Part shown: positions 1 to 8,816 of the stretch, one piece after another
Numbering within the stretch: the stretch's first letter is position 1
Layout of the letters: each line of letters opens with the position of its first letter
Assembly: GCF_014202315.1 (NCBI RefSeq)
Contig: NZ_JACHGN010000025.1
Span: 62,001-126,000 of the forward strand
Direction of reading: 5' to 3'
DNA from: Thermocatellispora tengchongensis
GTDB lineage: Bacteria; Actinomycetota; Actinomycetes; Streptosporangiales; Streptosporangiaceae
Length of the DNA: 64,000 bases
Made by a program: the position numbers and the translations under genes
Notes under the pieces: generated by a model
Seen by the model: only the letters and a program-made list of their open reading frames with translations
Databases searched by the model: none
Told to the model about the DNA's origin: nothing

Positions 1-365
1 CCGTCACCGCGATGCAGGACCTGCTGCAGGTCCACCCCGACGTTGCCGCCGTCTACGCGCACAACGACGACATGGCCCTTGGAGCGCTCCAGGTCCTCAA
101 GGAGAACGGCAAGGACAAGGTCCTGGTCACCGGCGTGGACGGCCTCATGGAGGCGGTCAAGCAGATCGCCGGAGGCGGGCAGTACGTCGCCACCGCGCTC
201 AACGACCCCATCTCCCTGGGCGCCACGGCCGTGGACACCGTGCTCAAGGTACGCGGCGGCGAGAAGGTCCCGGCGTACGTGGACGCGGGCACCGCACTGA
301 TCGACACCGCCAACGCCGGTGACTACAGCGGCGGGACGGGCGAGTTCGCTCAGGCCCTGCAGTAG
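1..365 (+). CDS. Sugar ABC transporter substrate-binding protein, C-terminal part (5' end outside window)
   Basis: This is the last 120 or so residues of a periplasmic-binding-protein-like lipoprotein of the RbsB/peripla_BP_4 type. The open frame enters from the window edge, so the gene is cut by the window and not truncated in nature. The segment VYAHNDDMALGALQVLKE followed by VTGVDG is the characteristic second-lobe ligand and hinge region of ribose/autoinducer-2-type binding proteins. It sits 38 bp upstream of the dehydrogenase gene and in the same direction as the ATPase and permease further down, so it should deliver the substrate to that transporter. The ligand cannot be read from this fragment. 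Confidence 0.9.
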   Translation, partial: VTAMQDLLQVHPDVAAVYAHNDDMALGALQVLKENGKDKVLVTGVDGLMEAVKQIAGGGQYVATALNDPISLGATAVDTVLKVRGGEKVPAYVDAGTALIDTANAGDYSGGTGEFAQALQ

Positions 366-403
366 TCCCACCCACACAACCCAGCACCAGAGGAAAGAGA
401 GAG

Positions 404-1447
404 ATGCCGGAAACCATGCAGGCCGCAGTGCTCCACGCTCCCGGGGACATCCGGGTCGAGCAGGTGCCCGTGCCGGAACCCGGGCCGGGCGAGGCGCTGG
501 TCCGCGTCGCGGCGTGCGGCGTGTGCGGATCGGACATCCCGCGCATGCTGCGCACCGGTGCCTACCGCTTCCCGATCATCTGCGGGCACGAGTTCTCCGG
601 CCACGTCGTACGGCTGGGCGAGGGCACGCAGGGCGCGCAGGAGGGCGACCTGGTCAGCGTTCCGCCGCTGATCCCGTGCCACCGCTGCGCGCCCTGCAGC
701 CAGGGCAAGTTCAGCCTGTGCAAGGACTATGGGTACTTCGGCAGCCGGCGCGACGGGGCGTACGCGCAGTACGTGACCGTGCCGGCCGAGAACCTGATGG
801 TGCTGCCGGCCACCCTGGACCCCAGGGCCGCGGCCATGCTCGACCCGGCGGCGATCGCGCTGCACGCGCTGTGGCGCACCCGGCTGCGTCCGGGCCACCG
901 CGTCGCCGTGGTCGGCGCGGGGCCGATCGGGCTGTTCGCGGTGCAGTGGGCGCGGCTCGCGGGGGCGTCGGAGGTACTGGCGATCGAGCTGGACGAGCGG
1001 AAGGCGGCCATGGCCGTCGAGGCCGGCGCCACGCACACCGCGACCGGCGCCGAGGCCGCCGCCGACGTGGCGGGAGAGGGATACGACGTGGTCGTGGAGT
1101 CGGCCGGTGTGCCGGCCACCATCGACCAGGCCGTGGCCCTGGCCGCGCGGCACGGGGAGGCGGTGTTCATCGGCATCCCGCACGACCCCGTGGTGCTGCC
1201 CAAGCCCACCTTCAGCTCCTTCCTCCGCCGTGAGGTGACCCTGCACGGTGCCTGGAACTCCTTCTCCGCGCCCTTCCCCGGCGAAGAGTGGCGGGTGGCG
1301 GCCAAGGCGATGGCCTCGGGCGACCTCGCCTGGAAGTTCATGATCACGCACGAGCTCGGGCTGGACGCGCTGCCCGAGACCATGGCCGGCCTCGGCTCGC
1401 GGTCCATCTTCAGCGCCAAGGTCCTGTTCCTGCCGAACGAGGGGTGA
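404..1447 (+). CDS. Zinc-dependent alcohol dehydrogenase, galactitol-1-phosphate 5-dehydrogenase-like
   Basis: A medium-chain dehydrogenase of 347 residues, normal length. The catalytic zinc site is visible as CGVCGSDIPRM and GHEFSG near residues 40-70. A structural-zinc cysteine cluster follows (CHRCAPCSQGKFSLC), then a Rossmann motif VVGAGPIGLFAVQ. The phrases GSRRDGAYAQYV and the FPGEEW segment near the C-terminus resemble E. coli GatD (from memory of that sequence), so a polyol or polyol-phosphate substrate oxidised with NAD(P)+ is the best guess. The ATG is preceded by the purine-rich AGGAAAGAGAG. The kinase gene follows after 2 bp. The exact substrate is unknown. Confidence 0.88.
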   Translation: MPETMQAAVLHAPGDIRVEQVPVPEPGPGEALVRVAACGVCGSDIPRMLRTGAYRFPIICGHEFSGHVVRLGEGTQGAQEGDLVSVPPLIPCHRCAPCSQGKFSLCKDYGYFGSRRDGAYAQYVTVPAENLMVLPATLDPRAAAMLDPAAIALHALWRTRLRPGHRVAVVGAGPIGLFAVQWARLAGASEVLAIELDERKAAMAVEAGATHTATGAEAAADVAGEGYDVVVESAGVPATIDQAVALAARHGEAVFIGIPHDPVVLPKPTFSSFLRREVTLHGAWNSFSAPFPGEEWRVAAKAMASGDLAWKFMITHELGLDALPETMAGLGSRSIFSAKVLFLPNEG

Positions 1448-1449
1448 CG

Positions 1450-2967
1450 ATGAGCGCGTTCCTCGCCCTGGATCTGGGCACGGAAGGCGCCCGCGCCGCG
1501 GTCTACCACCCGGACGGCACGTGTGCCGGGGCAGGCGAGGACTCCTACCCCACCTCGTTCCCCCGGCCGGGCTGGGCCGAGCAGAACCCGGACGACTGGT
1601 GGCGGGCGAGCGTCAACGCCGTACGCGCGGCGCTGGAGGAGGCCGGGAACCCGCAGGTCGCCGGGGTGGGGGTGGCGACCACCGCCTCCACCGTCGCCGT
1701 GCTCGACCGGCACGGCCGCCCGCTGCGCCCGGCCCTGCTGTGGATGGACGCCAGGGCCAGCGCCGAGTCGGCGCTGACGGCGCGGGTCGAGCACCCGGTG
1801 CTGCGCTACTCCGGCCGCGGCGACGCGGTGGAGTGGCTGGTGCCCAAGGCCATGTGGCTGGCCCGCAACGAGCCCGGCGTCTACCGCGAGGCCGCGCGGA
1901 TCGTGGAGGCGGTCGACTACGTCGTGTGGCGGCTCACCGGGCGGTGGGCCGGCTCGCGGATGAACGCGGTCTGCAAGAGCAATTACGACCCGCGCGGCGC
2001 GGGCCACCCGCACGACCTGTACGAACTGCTCGGCGTCGGCGACCTCGGCGCCAAGGTGCCCGCCGAGATCGTGCCGGTGGGCGACCCGATCGCGCAGGTC
2101 TGCGCCGCCGCCCGCGCCGAGCTGGGCCTGACCGGCCCGGCCGTGGTGGCCTCGGGCGGCATCGACGCCCACCTGTCGCTGCTGGCCCTCGGCGGCGCCC
2201 GCGAGGGCCGGGTGTCGATCGTGTGCGGCACCTCCAACGCCTTCGTCACCGAGATCGCCGAGCCGGTCTTCCCGGCCACCGTGTGGGGACCGTACCCGGA
2301 CGCGCTGCGCACCGGCCACTGGCTGGTCGAGGGCGGTCAGGTCAGCGCGGGCTCGGTGCTGGCCTGGGCGGGGGAACGGCTCATGGGGCGGACCCGGGCC
2401 GAGATCGGCGGGCTGATCAAGGCCGCGGCGGCGCTGCCGCCGGTCGAGCACGGACTGATCGTCCTGGACTACTTCATGGGCAACCGCACGCCGCTGCGTG
2501 ACCCGCGGCTGCGCGGCGCGGTGCTCGGGCTGACCCTGGCCAGCACCCCGGAGCAGGTCTACCGGGCGGCCGTCGAGGGCGTGGCGTACGGCACCCGCCA
2601 GGTCATCGACTCCTTCACCGAGGGCGGCGTCGCCGTGGAGGAGATCTTCGTCTCCGGCGGCATCCGGCACAACGAGCTGTGGCTGCAGACCACGGCCGAC
2701 GTGCTCGGCCGGCCGATCAGCCTGGCGGGCGAGGACAACCTGACGCTGCGCGCCTGCTCGGTGATCGCCTCGGTGGGCGCGGGCCGGCACGCCACCCTGG
2801 ACGAGGCCGCGGCCGAGTACGCGCCCCGCCTGCGCGTCGTGGAACCGCAGGCGGCGCACGCGGGCGCCTATCGGCACGGCTACGCCGACTACCTCGCGGC
2901 CACCGCCGCCACCACGCCCGTCGCGCACCGCCTCACCGCGCCGGACCGCCTGGAGGGGGGCTCATGA
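1450..2967 (+). CDS. FGGY-family carbohydrate kinase
   Basis: A 505-residue sugar kinase that phosphorylates a ketose or related sugar with ATP. The N-terminal phosphate-binding motif ALDLGTEGARAAVY opens the FGGY_N domain. WMDARASAES near residue 100 and the C-terminal VEGVAYGTRQVIDSF and VSGGIRHNELWLQ segments belong to the FGGY_C domain. The chosen ATG follows the dehydrogenase stop by 2 bp. A longer frame extends upstream but overlaps the dehydrogenase and lacks family similarity. The stop overlaps the next start in an ATGA. Xylulokinase, ribulokinase and LsrK-type (autoinducer-2) kinases all share this fold, so the substrate is left open. Confidence 0.9.
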   Translation: MSAFLALDLGTEGARAAVYHPDGTCAGAGEDSYPTSFPRPGWAEQNPDDWWRASVNAVRAALEEAGNPQVAGVGVATTASTVAVLDRHGRPLRPALLWMDARASAESALTARVEHPVLRYSGRGDAVEWLVPKAMWLARNEPGVYREAARIVEAVDYVVWRLTGRWAGSRMNAVCKSNYDPRGAGHPHDLYELLGVGDLGAKVPAEIVPVGDPIAQVCAAARAELGLTGPAVVASGGIDAHLSLLALGGAREGRVSIVCGTSNAFVTEIAEPVFPATVWGPYPDALRTGHWLVEGGQVSAGSVLAWAGERLMGRTRAEIGGLIKAAAALPPVEHGLIVLDYFMGNRTPLRDPRLRGAVLGLTLASTPEQVYRAAVEGVAYGTRQVIDSFTEGGVAVEEIFVSGGIRHNELWLQTTADVLGRPISLAGEDNLTLRACSVIASVGAGRHATLDEAAAEYAPRLRVVEPQAAHAGAYRHGYADYLAATAATTPVAHRLTAPDRLEGGS

Positions 2968-3935
2968 GCGTCCCCGCCGACTACGACGACCAGCTCTACC
3001 AGGTCGCCGTCCGCTACTACGAGGACGGCCAGACCCAGGAGCAGATCGCCCGCGTCCTCCACCTCACCCGGTGGAAGGTGGGCCGGATGCTGGCCGAGGC
3101 CCGTGAAGCCGGGATCGTGCGCATCCAGGTGGTCCACCCCAAGTTCCGGGTGCCGCAGATGGAGCGCTCGCTGGTGGAGCGCTTCGGCCTGCGCGCCGCG
3201 ATCGTGGTGGCGGCGGGCTCCTCCACCGACCCCGAGCACCTGCGCGAACGGGTGGCCATGGCGGGCGCGGAGTACCTGATGGCGATGCGCCCGTCGCCCC
3301 GGCTGATCGGCGTCTCCTGGGGGCGCACGCTCGACCGGCTGGCCGGCGGGCTCAGGCCCGGCTGGGCCAAGGGCGTCAACGTGGTGCAGATCAACGGCGC
3401 GCACAGCCGCTCGCGGCAGCCGACCACGGCGCACAGCATGGCCAACGTCATCGCGCACCACGGCGGCGGCACCGCCACCCTGCTGCCCGCCCCGGCGATC
3501 CTGGAGCAGAGCAGCACCCGTGCCGTGCTGGAGAACGACCGCGCCGTCGCCGACGTACTGGCCCTGGCCGCCCGCGCCGACCTGTTCCTGTTCAGTCCGG
3601 GCGGCATGAGCAGCGACTCGGTGCTGGTGGACTCCGGCCAGATCGACGCCGGCGACATCGCCAGGCTGGCGGCGGCCGGGGCCGTCGGCGACGTGCTCGG
3701 CCGCTTCGTGGACGCGCGCGGCCGGATCGTGGACGCCGACCTGGACGGACGCACGCTCGGGCTGTCCCTGGACGTGCTGCGCTCGGCCGCCGCCACCACG
3801 GTCGCGCTGGTCAGCGGCGAGGCCAAGCACGAGGTGTGCCGGGCCGTCGTGGTGAGCCACGTCTGCGACGTGCTGATCACCGACGAGCCGAGCGCGGCGT
3901 ACCTGCTGGGCACCCCGGCCAAGGAGGGCATGTGA
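2964..3935 (+). CDS. SorC/DeoR-family sugar-responsive transcriptional regulator (LsrR-like)
   Basis: A 323-residue regulator. Residues 15-45 form the helix-turn-helix (TQEQIARVLHLTRWKVGRML). The remainder is the sugar-phosphate-binding SorC domain, with GVSWGRTLDRLA around residue 115 and LFSPGGMSSDSVLVDSGQI in the middle. SorC proteins usually repress their own operon until a phosphorylated sugar, made by the neighbouring kinase, releases them. The gene starts inside the kinase stop (ATGA overlap) and its stop overlaps the ATPase start, which suggests translational coupling and autoregulation. Its operator would lie upstream of the window. Confidence 0.92.
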   Translation: MSVPADYDDQLYQVAVRYYEDGQTQEQIARVLHLTRWKVGRMLAEAREAGIVRIQVVHPKFRVPQMERSLVERFGLRAAIVVAAGSSTDPEHLRERVAMAGAEYLMAMRPSPRLIGVSWGRTLDRLAGGLRPGWAKGVNVVQINGAHSRSRQPTTAHSMANVIAHHGGGTATLLPAPAILEQSSTRAVLENDRAVADVLALAARADLFLFSPGGMSSDSVLVDSGQIDAGDIARLAAAGAVGDVLGRFVDARGRIVDADLDGRTLGLSLDVLRSAAATTVALVSGEAKHEVCRAVVVSHVCDVLITDEPSAAYLLGTPAKEGM

Positions 3936-5428
3936 GCGACACCACGGAGCGGCTGCACATGTCGGGGATCGTCAAGCGCTTCCCCGGCACCGTCGCCCTG
4001 GACGGCGTGGACCTGAGCGTGCGCGCCGGAGAGGTGCACTGCCTGCTCGGCGAGAACGGCGCGGGCAAGAGCACGCTGATGAAGATCCTCGCCGGCTCCT
4101 ACCAGCCGGACGAGGGCACGATCCTGCTCGACGGCGAGCCGTACCGGCCCGCCACCCCGCACGCCGGCCTCGCCGCCGGCATCGCGGTGATCTACCAGGA
4201 ACTCGACCTGCTGCCCGACCTCACCGTGGCGCAGAACCTGCTGCTCGGCCGGGCGCCCCGCCTGGGCCCCTTCGTCCGCCGCGCGCGCCGGGCCGGGCTC
4301 GCCCGCGAGGCCCTGGACCGGGTCGGCGCGAACTTCCCCGTGACGACGCCGGTCAGGGAGCTGCCCATCGCGGCGCGGCAGCTCACCGCCATCGCCAAGG
4401 CGCTCACCGCCGACGCGCGCGTGATCGTCATGGACGAGCCCTCCGCCACCCTGGGCGAGAGCGAGCTGGCCAGGGTCTTCGAGGTGATCAGGTCCCTCAC
4501 CGCGGAAGGCCGATCGGTGATCTTCATCTCGCACCGGATGGAGGAGGTGATGGAGATCGGGCACCGGGCCACGGTGCTGCGCGACGGGCGTACGGCGGGG
4601 GTGTTCGACCTGTCCTCGACCGGCCCCGGCGAGCTCGTCGCCGCCATGATCGGCGAGGCCAAGGAGCTGGTGCGGCCCACCGCCCACCCGGCGCCCGAGG
4701 GCGAGCCGCGGCTGAGCGTGGAGCGGGTGCACGTCCCCGGCCTGCTCGACGTACGCGGCATCGAGGTGCGGCCCGGTGAGATCGTCGGCCTGGCCGGGCT
4801 CGGCGGCGCGGGGCGTACGACGCTGCTGCGCGCGCTGTTCGGGGACATCAAGGCGCAGGTCACCGCCCGGCTGGACGGCGTGCCGCTGCGTCCGGGCAGC
4901 CCCGCCGCCGCGGTGCGGGCCGGGCTGGCCCTGGTGCCCGAGAGCCGCAAGGAGCAGGGGCTCATGCTGGGCCTGTCGGTGAGCCGCAACGCCGCGATCG
5001 CCGCGCTCGGCAGGCCCCCGTGGCTGATGCCCGGCCGTACCGGCCGCAGGATCACCGCGGACGCGCTCACCGCCCTCGGCGTCAAGTCGGCCGGACCCGG
5101 CCAGCTCGTGGGGCAGTTGTCGGGCGGCAACCAGCAGAAGGTCGTGCTGGCCAAGTGGATCACCCGCGGCCGTATCCGGGTGCTGCTGCTGGACGAGCCC
5201 ACGCGCGGCCTCGACGTCGGCGCCAAGGCCGACCTGTACCGGCAGGTGCGCCACCTCGCCGGCCAGGGCGTGGCGGTGCTGCTGGCCAGCAGCGAGCTGA
5301 ACGAGCTGACCGCCAACGCCGACCGCATCCAGGTCCTGTACGAGGGCCGCAACGTGGCGGGCTTCGACCCCAGGGTCAGCCCCGAAAGCGTGATCGCGCA
5401 CACCGTCATCACAGGAGCGACGCCATGA
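3932..5428 (+). CDS. Sugar ABC transporter ATP-binding protein (RbsA-like, duplicated ATPase)
   Basis: A 498-residue protein with two fused ABC ATPase domains, as in RbsA/LsrA/MglA. The first half has Walker A GENGAGKST and a degenerate signature (ELPIAARQLTAIAKAL). The second half has a degenerate Walker A (GLGGAGRTTL), a full signature LSGGNQQKVVLAKW and Walker B VLLLDEPTRGLDVGAKADLY. One active and one degenerate site is normal for the family. The GTG start at 3932 overlaps the regulator stop. The open frame extends 96 bp upstream but into the regulator gene. It energises the permease that follows. Confidence 0.95.
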   Translation: MSDTTERLHMSGIVKRFPGTVALDGVDLSVRAGEVHCLLGENGAGKSTLMKILAGSYQPDEGTILLDGEPYRPATPHAGLAAGIAVIYQELDLLPDLTVAQNLLLGRAPRLGPFVRRARRAGLAREALDRVGANFPVTTPVRELPIAARQLTAIAKALTADARVIVMDEPSATLGESELARVFEVIRSLTAEGRSVIFISHRMEEVMEIGHRATVLRDGRTAGVFDLSSTGPGELVAAMIGEAKELVRPTAHPAPEGEPRLSVERVHVPGLLDVRGIEVRPGEIVGLAGLGGAGRTTLLRALFGDIKAQVTARLDGVPLRPGSPAAAVRAGLALVPESRKEQGLMLGLSVSRNAAIAALGRPPWLMPGRTGRRITADALTALGVKSAGPGQLVGQLSGGNQQKVVLAKWITRGRIRVLLLDEPTRGLDVGAKADLYRQVRHLAGQGVAVLLASSELNELTANADRIQVLYEGRNVAGFDPRVSPESVIAHTVITGATP

Positions 5429-6432
5429 CCACTTCGATCGGATCCGCCATGACCGCGGCGGTCAAGGAGGCCGGCGGCGGCAGGTCCCGCCGGGGCACCG
5501 ACCTGATCGTCAAGTCCAACCTGCTGCTGGTCTTCCTCGCGCTGTGCGTCGTGGCCAGCCTGCTGGCGCCGCAGTTCCTCACCGGGCGCAACATCGCCAA
5601 CCTGCTGCAGCAGTCGGCGCTCACCGGGATCGTCGCCATCGGCATGACCATGGTGGTGCTCACCGCGGGGATCGACCTGTCGGTGGGCAGCGTGGCCGCG
5701 TTCGGCGGGATGACCGTGGCGCTGCTGATGGGCTCCGGAATGCCGGTCCTGCCCGCGATCGCGATCAGCATCGCGGTGGGCGCGGTGTTCGGCGCGATCA
5801 TGGGCGGGCTGTCGGCGTACCTGGGGCTGCCATCGTTCATGACCACATTGGCCGGGCTCACCGCCATCCGCGGCCTGACGTACCTGCTCACCGACGGCAA
5901 GCCGGCCGACGGCGGCGGCTCGGAGGCGTTCCAGCTCCTCGGCGGTGGCTTCATTGGCTATGTGCCGATCGTCGGGATCGTGTTCGTGGCGATCACGATC
6001 CTGGCGGCGCTGGTGCTGCGCGGCACGACCTTCGGCGAGTACGTCTACGCCGTCGGCAGCAACAAGGAGGCCGCGCGCCTGTCCGGGCTCCCGGTGCGCG
6101 CGGTGATCACGACGGTGTTCGCGGTGTCGGGCGCGCTGGCCGCGCTGGCCGGGGTGCTGCTCACCTCCCGGCTGACCGTGGGCCAGCCGACCGCCTTCAG
6201 CGGCCTGGAGCTGGACGCGATCGCCGCGGTGGTGCTCGGCGGCACGAACCTGTTCGGTGGCCGTGGCGGCGTGTTCGGCACGTTCGTGGCGGTGCTGCTG
6301 CTGTCGGTGCTGCGCAACCTGTGCAACCTGCTCGGCCTCGGCTCCTTCTTCCAGATGGTGGTGACCGGCCTGATCCTGCTGGTCGCCCTGATCCTCAACA
6401 TGCTCATCGAAAGGCGGGGCGCGCGTGCCTGA
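5425..6432 (+). CDS. Sugar ABC transporter permease (RbsC-like)
   Basis: A 335-residue inner-membrane permease of the BPD_transp_2 family. Many hydrophobic segments are visible, and the family hallmark GIDLSVGSVAAFGGM lies around residue 85-100, with LDAIAAVVLGGTNLFGGRGG near residue 275. The ATG overlaps the ATPase stop by 4 bp. Only one permease gene is present, so it should act as a homodimer with the RbsA-like ATPase and the binding protein at the left edge. LsrC/LsrD-type systems instead have two permease genes. Confidence 0.95.
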   Translation: MTTSIGSAMTAAVKEAGGGRSRRGTDLIVKSNLLLVFLALCVVASLLAPQFLTGRNIANLLQQSALTGIVAIGMTMVVLTAGIDLSVGSVAAFGGMTVALLMGSGMPVLPAIAISIAVGAVFGAIMGGLSAYLGLPSFMTTLAGLTAIRGLTYLLTDGKPADGGGSEAFQLLGGGFIGYVPIVGIVFVAITILAALVLRGTTFGEYVYAVGSNKEAARLSGLPVRAVITTVFAVSGALAALAGVLLTSRLTVGQPTAFSGLELDAIAAVVLGGTNLFGGRGGVFGTFVAVLLLSVLRNLCNLLGLGSFFQMVVTGLILLVALILNMLIERRGARA

Positions 6433-7345
6433 CACCGTCCCTGGCTCGCTGCGGGCCTATCTGCACGGACTGCCCGGGGTGGACGAGGTCGGCGTACGCC
6501 GCCGGGCCGCCGACCTCGCCACCCGGTCGGTCAAGACCACGGCCAAGGCCCGCGCCATCGACCTGGCCATCCGGATGGTGGACCTGACCACGCTGGAGGG
6601 CGCCGACACGCCGGGCAAGGTGCGCGCCATGGCCGCCAAGGCCGTGCGCCCCGACCCGGCCGACCCCACCGCGCCACCGGTCGCCGCGGTCTGCGTCTAC
6701 CCCGACATGGCCGCCGTGGCGGCCCAGGCCCTGGCCGGGACCGAGGTGGCGGTGGCCTCGGTCGCCACCGGATTCCCCGCCGGGCGTACGCCGCTGGAGG
6801 TGAAGCTGGCCGACACCCGCGCCGCCGTCGCCGCCGGCGCCACCGAGATCGACATGGTCATCGACCGCGGCGCGTTCCTCGCCGGCGACTACGGCAAGGT
6901 CTTCGAGGAGATCGCCGCGGTGAAGGAGGCGTGCGGCGAGGCGCACCTGAAGGTGATCCTGGAGACCGGCGAGCTGGCCTGCTACGACAACGTACGCCGG
7001 GCGTCCTGGCTGGCGCTGCACGCCGGCGCGGACTTCATCAAGACCTCCACCGGCAAGGTCACGCCCGCCGCCACGCCGCCGATCACGCTGATCATGCTGG
7101 AGGCGGTGCGCGACTACCGCGCCCTCACCGGGCGGCAGGCGGGGGTCAAGCCCGCCGGCGGCATCCGCACCACCAAGGACGCGATCCGCTACCTGGTCCT
7201 GGTCAACGAGGTGGCCGGGCCCGACTGGCTGTCGCCGGCCCACTTCAGGCTGGGCGCCTCCACCCTGCTCAACGACCTGCTCATGCAGCGCGCCAAGCTC
7301 GCCACCGGCCACTACGGCGGCCCCGACTACTACACCCTCGACTAG
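6425..7345 (+). CDS. deoC: Deoxyribose-phosphate aldolase
   Basis: DeoC splits 2-deoxyribose 5-phosphate into glyceraldehyde 3-phosphate and acetaldehyde through a Schiff base. The Schiff-base lysine is in ADFIKTSTGKV (near residue 205), and the second active-site lysine in GVKPAGGIRTTKDA (near residue 240). The protein is 306 residues, somewhat longer than short bacterial forms because of an N-terminal extension. The GTG start lies 8 bp inside the permease gene. Its place between a sugar importer and two aldehyde dehydrogenase genes fits aldehyde release and oxidation. In this operon it may act on a phosphorylated sugar other than deoxyribose 5-phosphate. Confidence 0.93.
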   Translation: MPDTVPGSLRAYLHGLPGVDEVGVRRRAADLATRSVKTTAKARAIDLAIRMVDLTTLEGADTPGKVRAMAAKAVRPDPADPTAPPVAAVCVYPDMAAVAAQALAGTEVAVASVATGFPAGRTPLEVKLADTRAAVAAGATEIDMVIDRGAFLAGDYGKVFEEIAAVKEACGEAHLKVILETGELACYDNVRRASWLALHAGADFIKTSTGKVTPAATPPITLIMLEAVRDYRALTGRQAGVKPAGGIRTTKDAIRYLVLVNEVAGPDWLSPAHFRLGASTLLNDLLMQRAKLATGHYGGPDYYTLD

Positions 7346-7352
7346 AAGGACC

Positions 7353-8816
7353 ATGACCACCTTGGAGTACGGACCCTTGGACGACGGCCCCCTGGAGTAC
7401 GCCCCCGCGCCCGAGGCGCGGTCGATCGTGGCGATCCGCCCGTCGTACGACCTGTTCATCGACGGCGAGTTCACCGAGGCCAAGAGCGAGGAGCGGATCG
7501 TCACGGTCAACCCGGCCGACGAGCAGCCTCTCGCCGAGGTCGCCGCGGCGGGCGAGGCCGACGTGGACCGCGCGTTCACCGCGGCGCGCAGGGCGTACGA
7601 GGGGGTGTGGTCGCGGCTGCCCGGGGCCGAGCGCGGCAAGTACCTGTTCCGGATCGCGCGGATCATCCAGGAACGCGCCCGCGAGCTGGCGGTGCTGGAG
7701 TCGCTGGACAACGGCAAGCCGATCAAGGAGACCAGGGACGTGGACGTGCCCCTGGCCGCGGCCCACTTCTTCTACCACGCCGGATGGGCCGACAAGCTGG
7801 CCCACGCCGGGCTCGGGCCTTCGCCCCGGCCGCTGGGCGTGGTCGCGCAGGTCATCCCGTGGAACTTCCCGCTGCTGATGCTCGCCTGGAAGATCGCCCC
7901 CGCGCTGGCCTGCGGTAACACGGTCGTGCTCAAGCCCGCCGAGACCACCCCGCTCACCGCGCTCGTCTTCGCGGAGATCTGCCAGGAGGCCGACCTGCCA
8001 CCGGGCGTGGTGAACATCGTGACCGGCGCCGGCGACACCGGCCGCGCCGTGGTCGCGCACCCCGAGGCGGACAAGATCGCTTTCACCGGCTCCACCGAGG
8101 TCGGCAGGGAGATCGCCCGCGCGGTGGCGGGCACCGGCAGGCGGCTCACCCTGGAGCTGGGCGGCAAGGGCGCCAACATCGTCTACGACGACGCCCCGCT
8201 CGACCAGGCCGTCGAGGGCATCGTCACCGGCATCTTCTTCAACCAGGGCCACGTGTGCTGCGCCGGCTCCCGCCTGCTGGTGCAGGAGTCGCTGGCCGAG
8301 GAGCTGCTGCCCAGGCTCCGCGCCCGGATCGAGCGGCTGCGCCTGGGCGACCCGCTGGACAAGAACACCGACATCGGCGCGATCAACTCCGCCGCCCAGC
8401 TCGCCAGGATCCGCGAGCTCGCCGAAGCGGGGGCGAACGAGGGTGCCGAGCCCTGGTCGCCCGCCTGCGCGATCCCCGAGCGCGGCTACTGGTACCCGCC
8501 CACCGTCTTCACCGGCGTGGCCCAGTCCCACCGGATCGCCCGCGAGGAGATCTTCGGGCCGGTCCTGTCCGTGCTCACCTTCCGCACCCCCGAGGAGGCC
8601 GTGACCAAGGCCAACAACACCCCGTACGGACTGTCGGCCGGGGTGTGGACCGAGAAGGGCTCGCGGATGCTGTGGACCGCGGCCCGGCTGCGCGCCGGTG
8701 TCGTGTGGTGCAACACCTTCAACCAGTTCGACCCGGCCAGCCCGTTCGGCGGCTACAAGGAATCCGGTTACGGCCGCGAGGGCGGCCGCCACGGCCTGGA
8801 GGCGTACCTTGGCTGA
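7353..8816 (+). CDS. Aldehyde dehydrogenase family protein
   Basis: A full-length (487 residues) NAD(P)+-dependent aldehyde dehydrogenase. The cofactor-binding segment QVIPWNFPLLMLAWKIAPAL, the general base Glu in LELGGKGANIV (near residue 270) and the nucleophile Cys in FFNQGHVCCAGSR (near residue 303) are all present, as is the C-terminal PFGGYKESGYGREGG. The gene follows deoC by 7 bp, so acetaldehyde or a related product of the aldolase is a likely substrate. The product would be the acid. No acylating (CoA-dependent) hallmark can be assigned with confidence. Confidence 0.93.
   Translation: MTTLEYGPLDDGPLEYAPAPEARSIVAIRPSYDLFIDGEFTEAKSEERIVTVNPADEQPLAEVAAAGEADVDRAFTAARRAYEGVWSRLPGAERGKYLFRIARIIQERARELAVLESLDNGKPIKETRDVDVPLAAAHFFYHAGWADKLAHAGLGPSPRPLGVVAQVIPWNFPLLMLAWKIAPALACGNTVVLKPAETTPLTALVFAEICQEADLPPGVVNIVTGAGDTGRAVVAHPEADKIAFTGSTEVGREIARAVAGTGRRLTLELGGKGANIVYDDAPLDQAVEGIVTGIFFNQGHVCCAGSRLLVQESLAEELLPRLRARIERLRLGDPLDKNTDIGAINSAAQLARIRELAEAGANEGAEPWSPACAIPERGYWYPPTVFTGVAQSHRIAREEIFGPVLSVLTFRTPEEAVTKANNTPYGLSAGVWTEKGSRMLWTAARLRAGVVWCNTFNQFDPASPFGGYKESGYGREGGRHGLEAYLG

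Noticed and set aside
727-2928. Very long minus-strand open frame antisense to the dehydrogenase and kinase genes
   Set aside because: High GC leaves the antisense frame open by chance; the plus-strand genes have clear domains and the minus frame has none. Similar shadows at 3017-5401, 57584-60703 and 60505-63069 were left out for the same reason.
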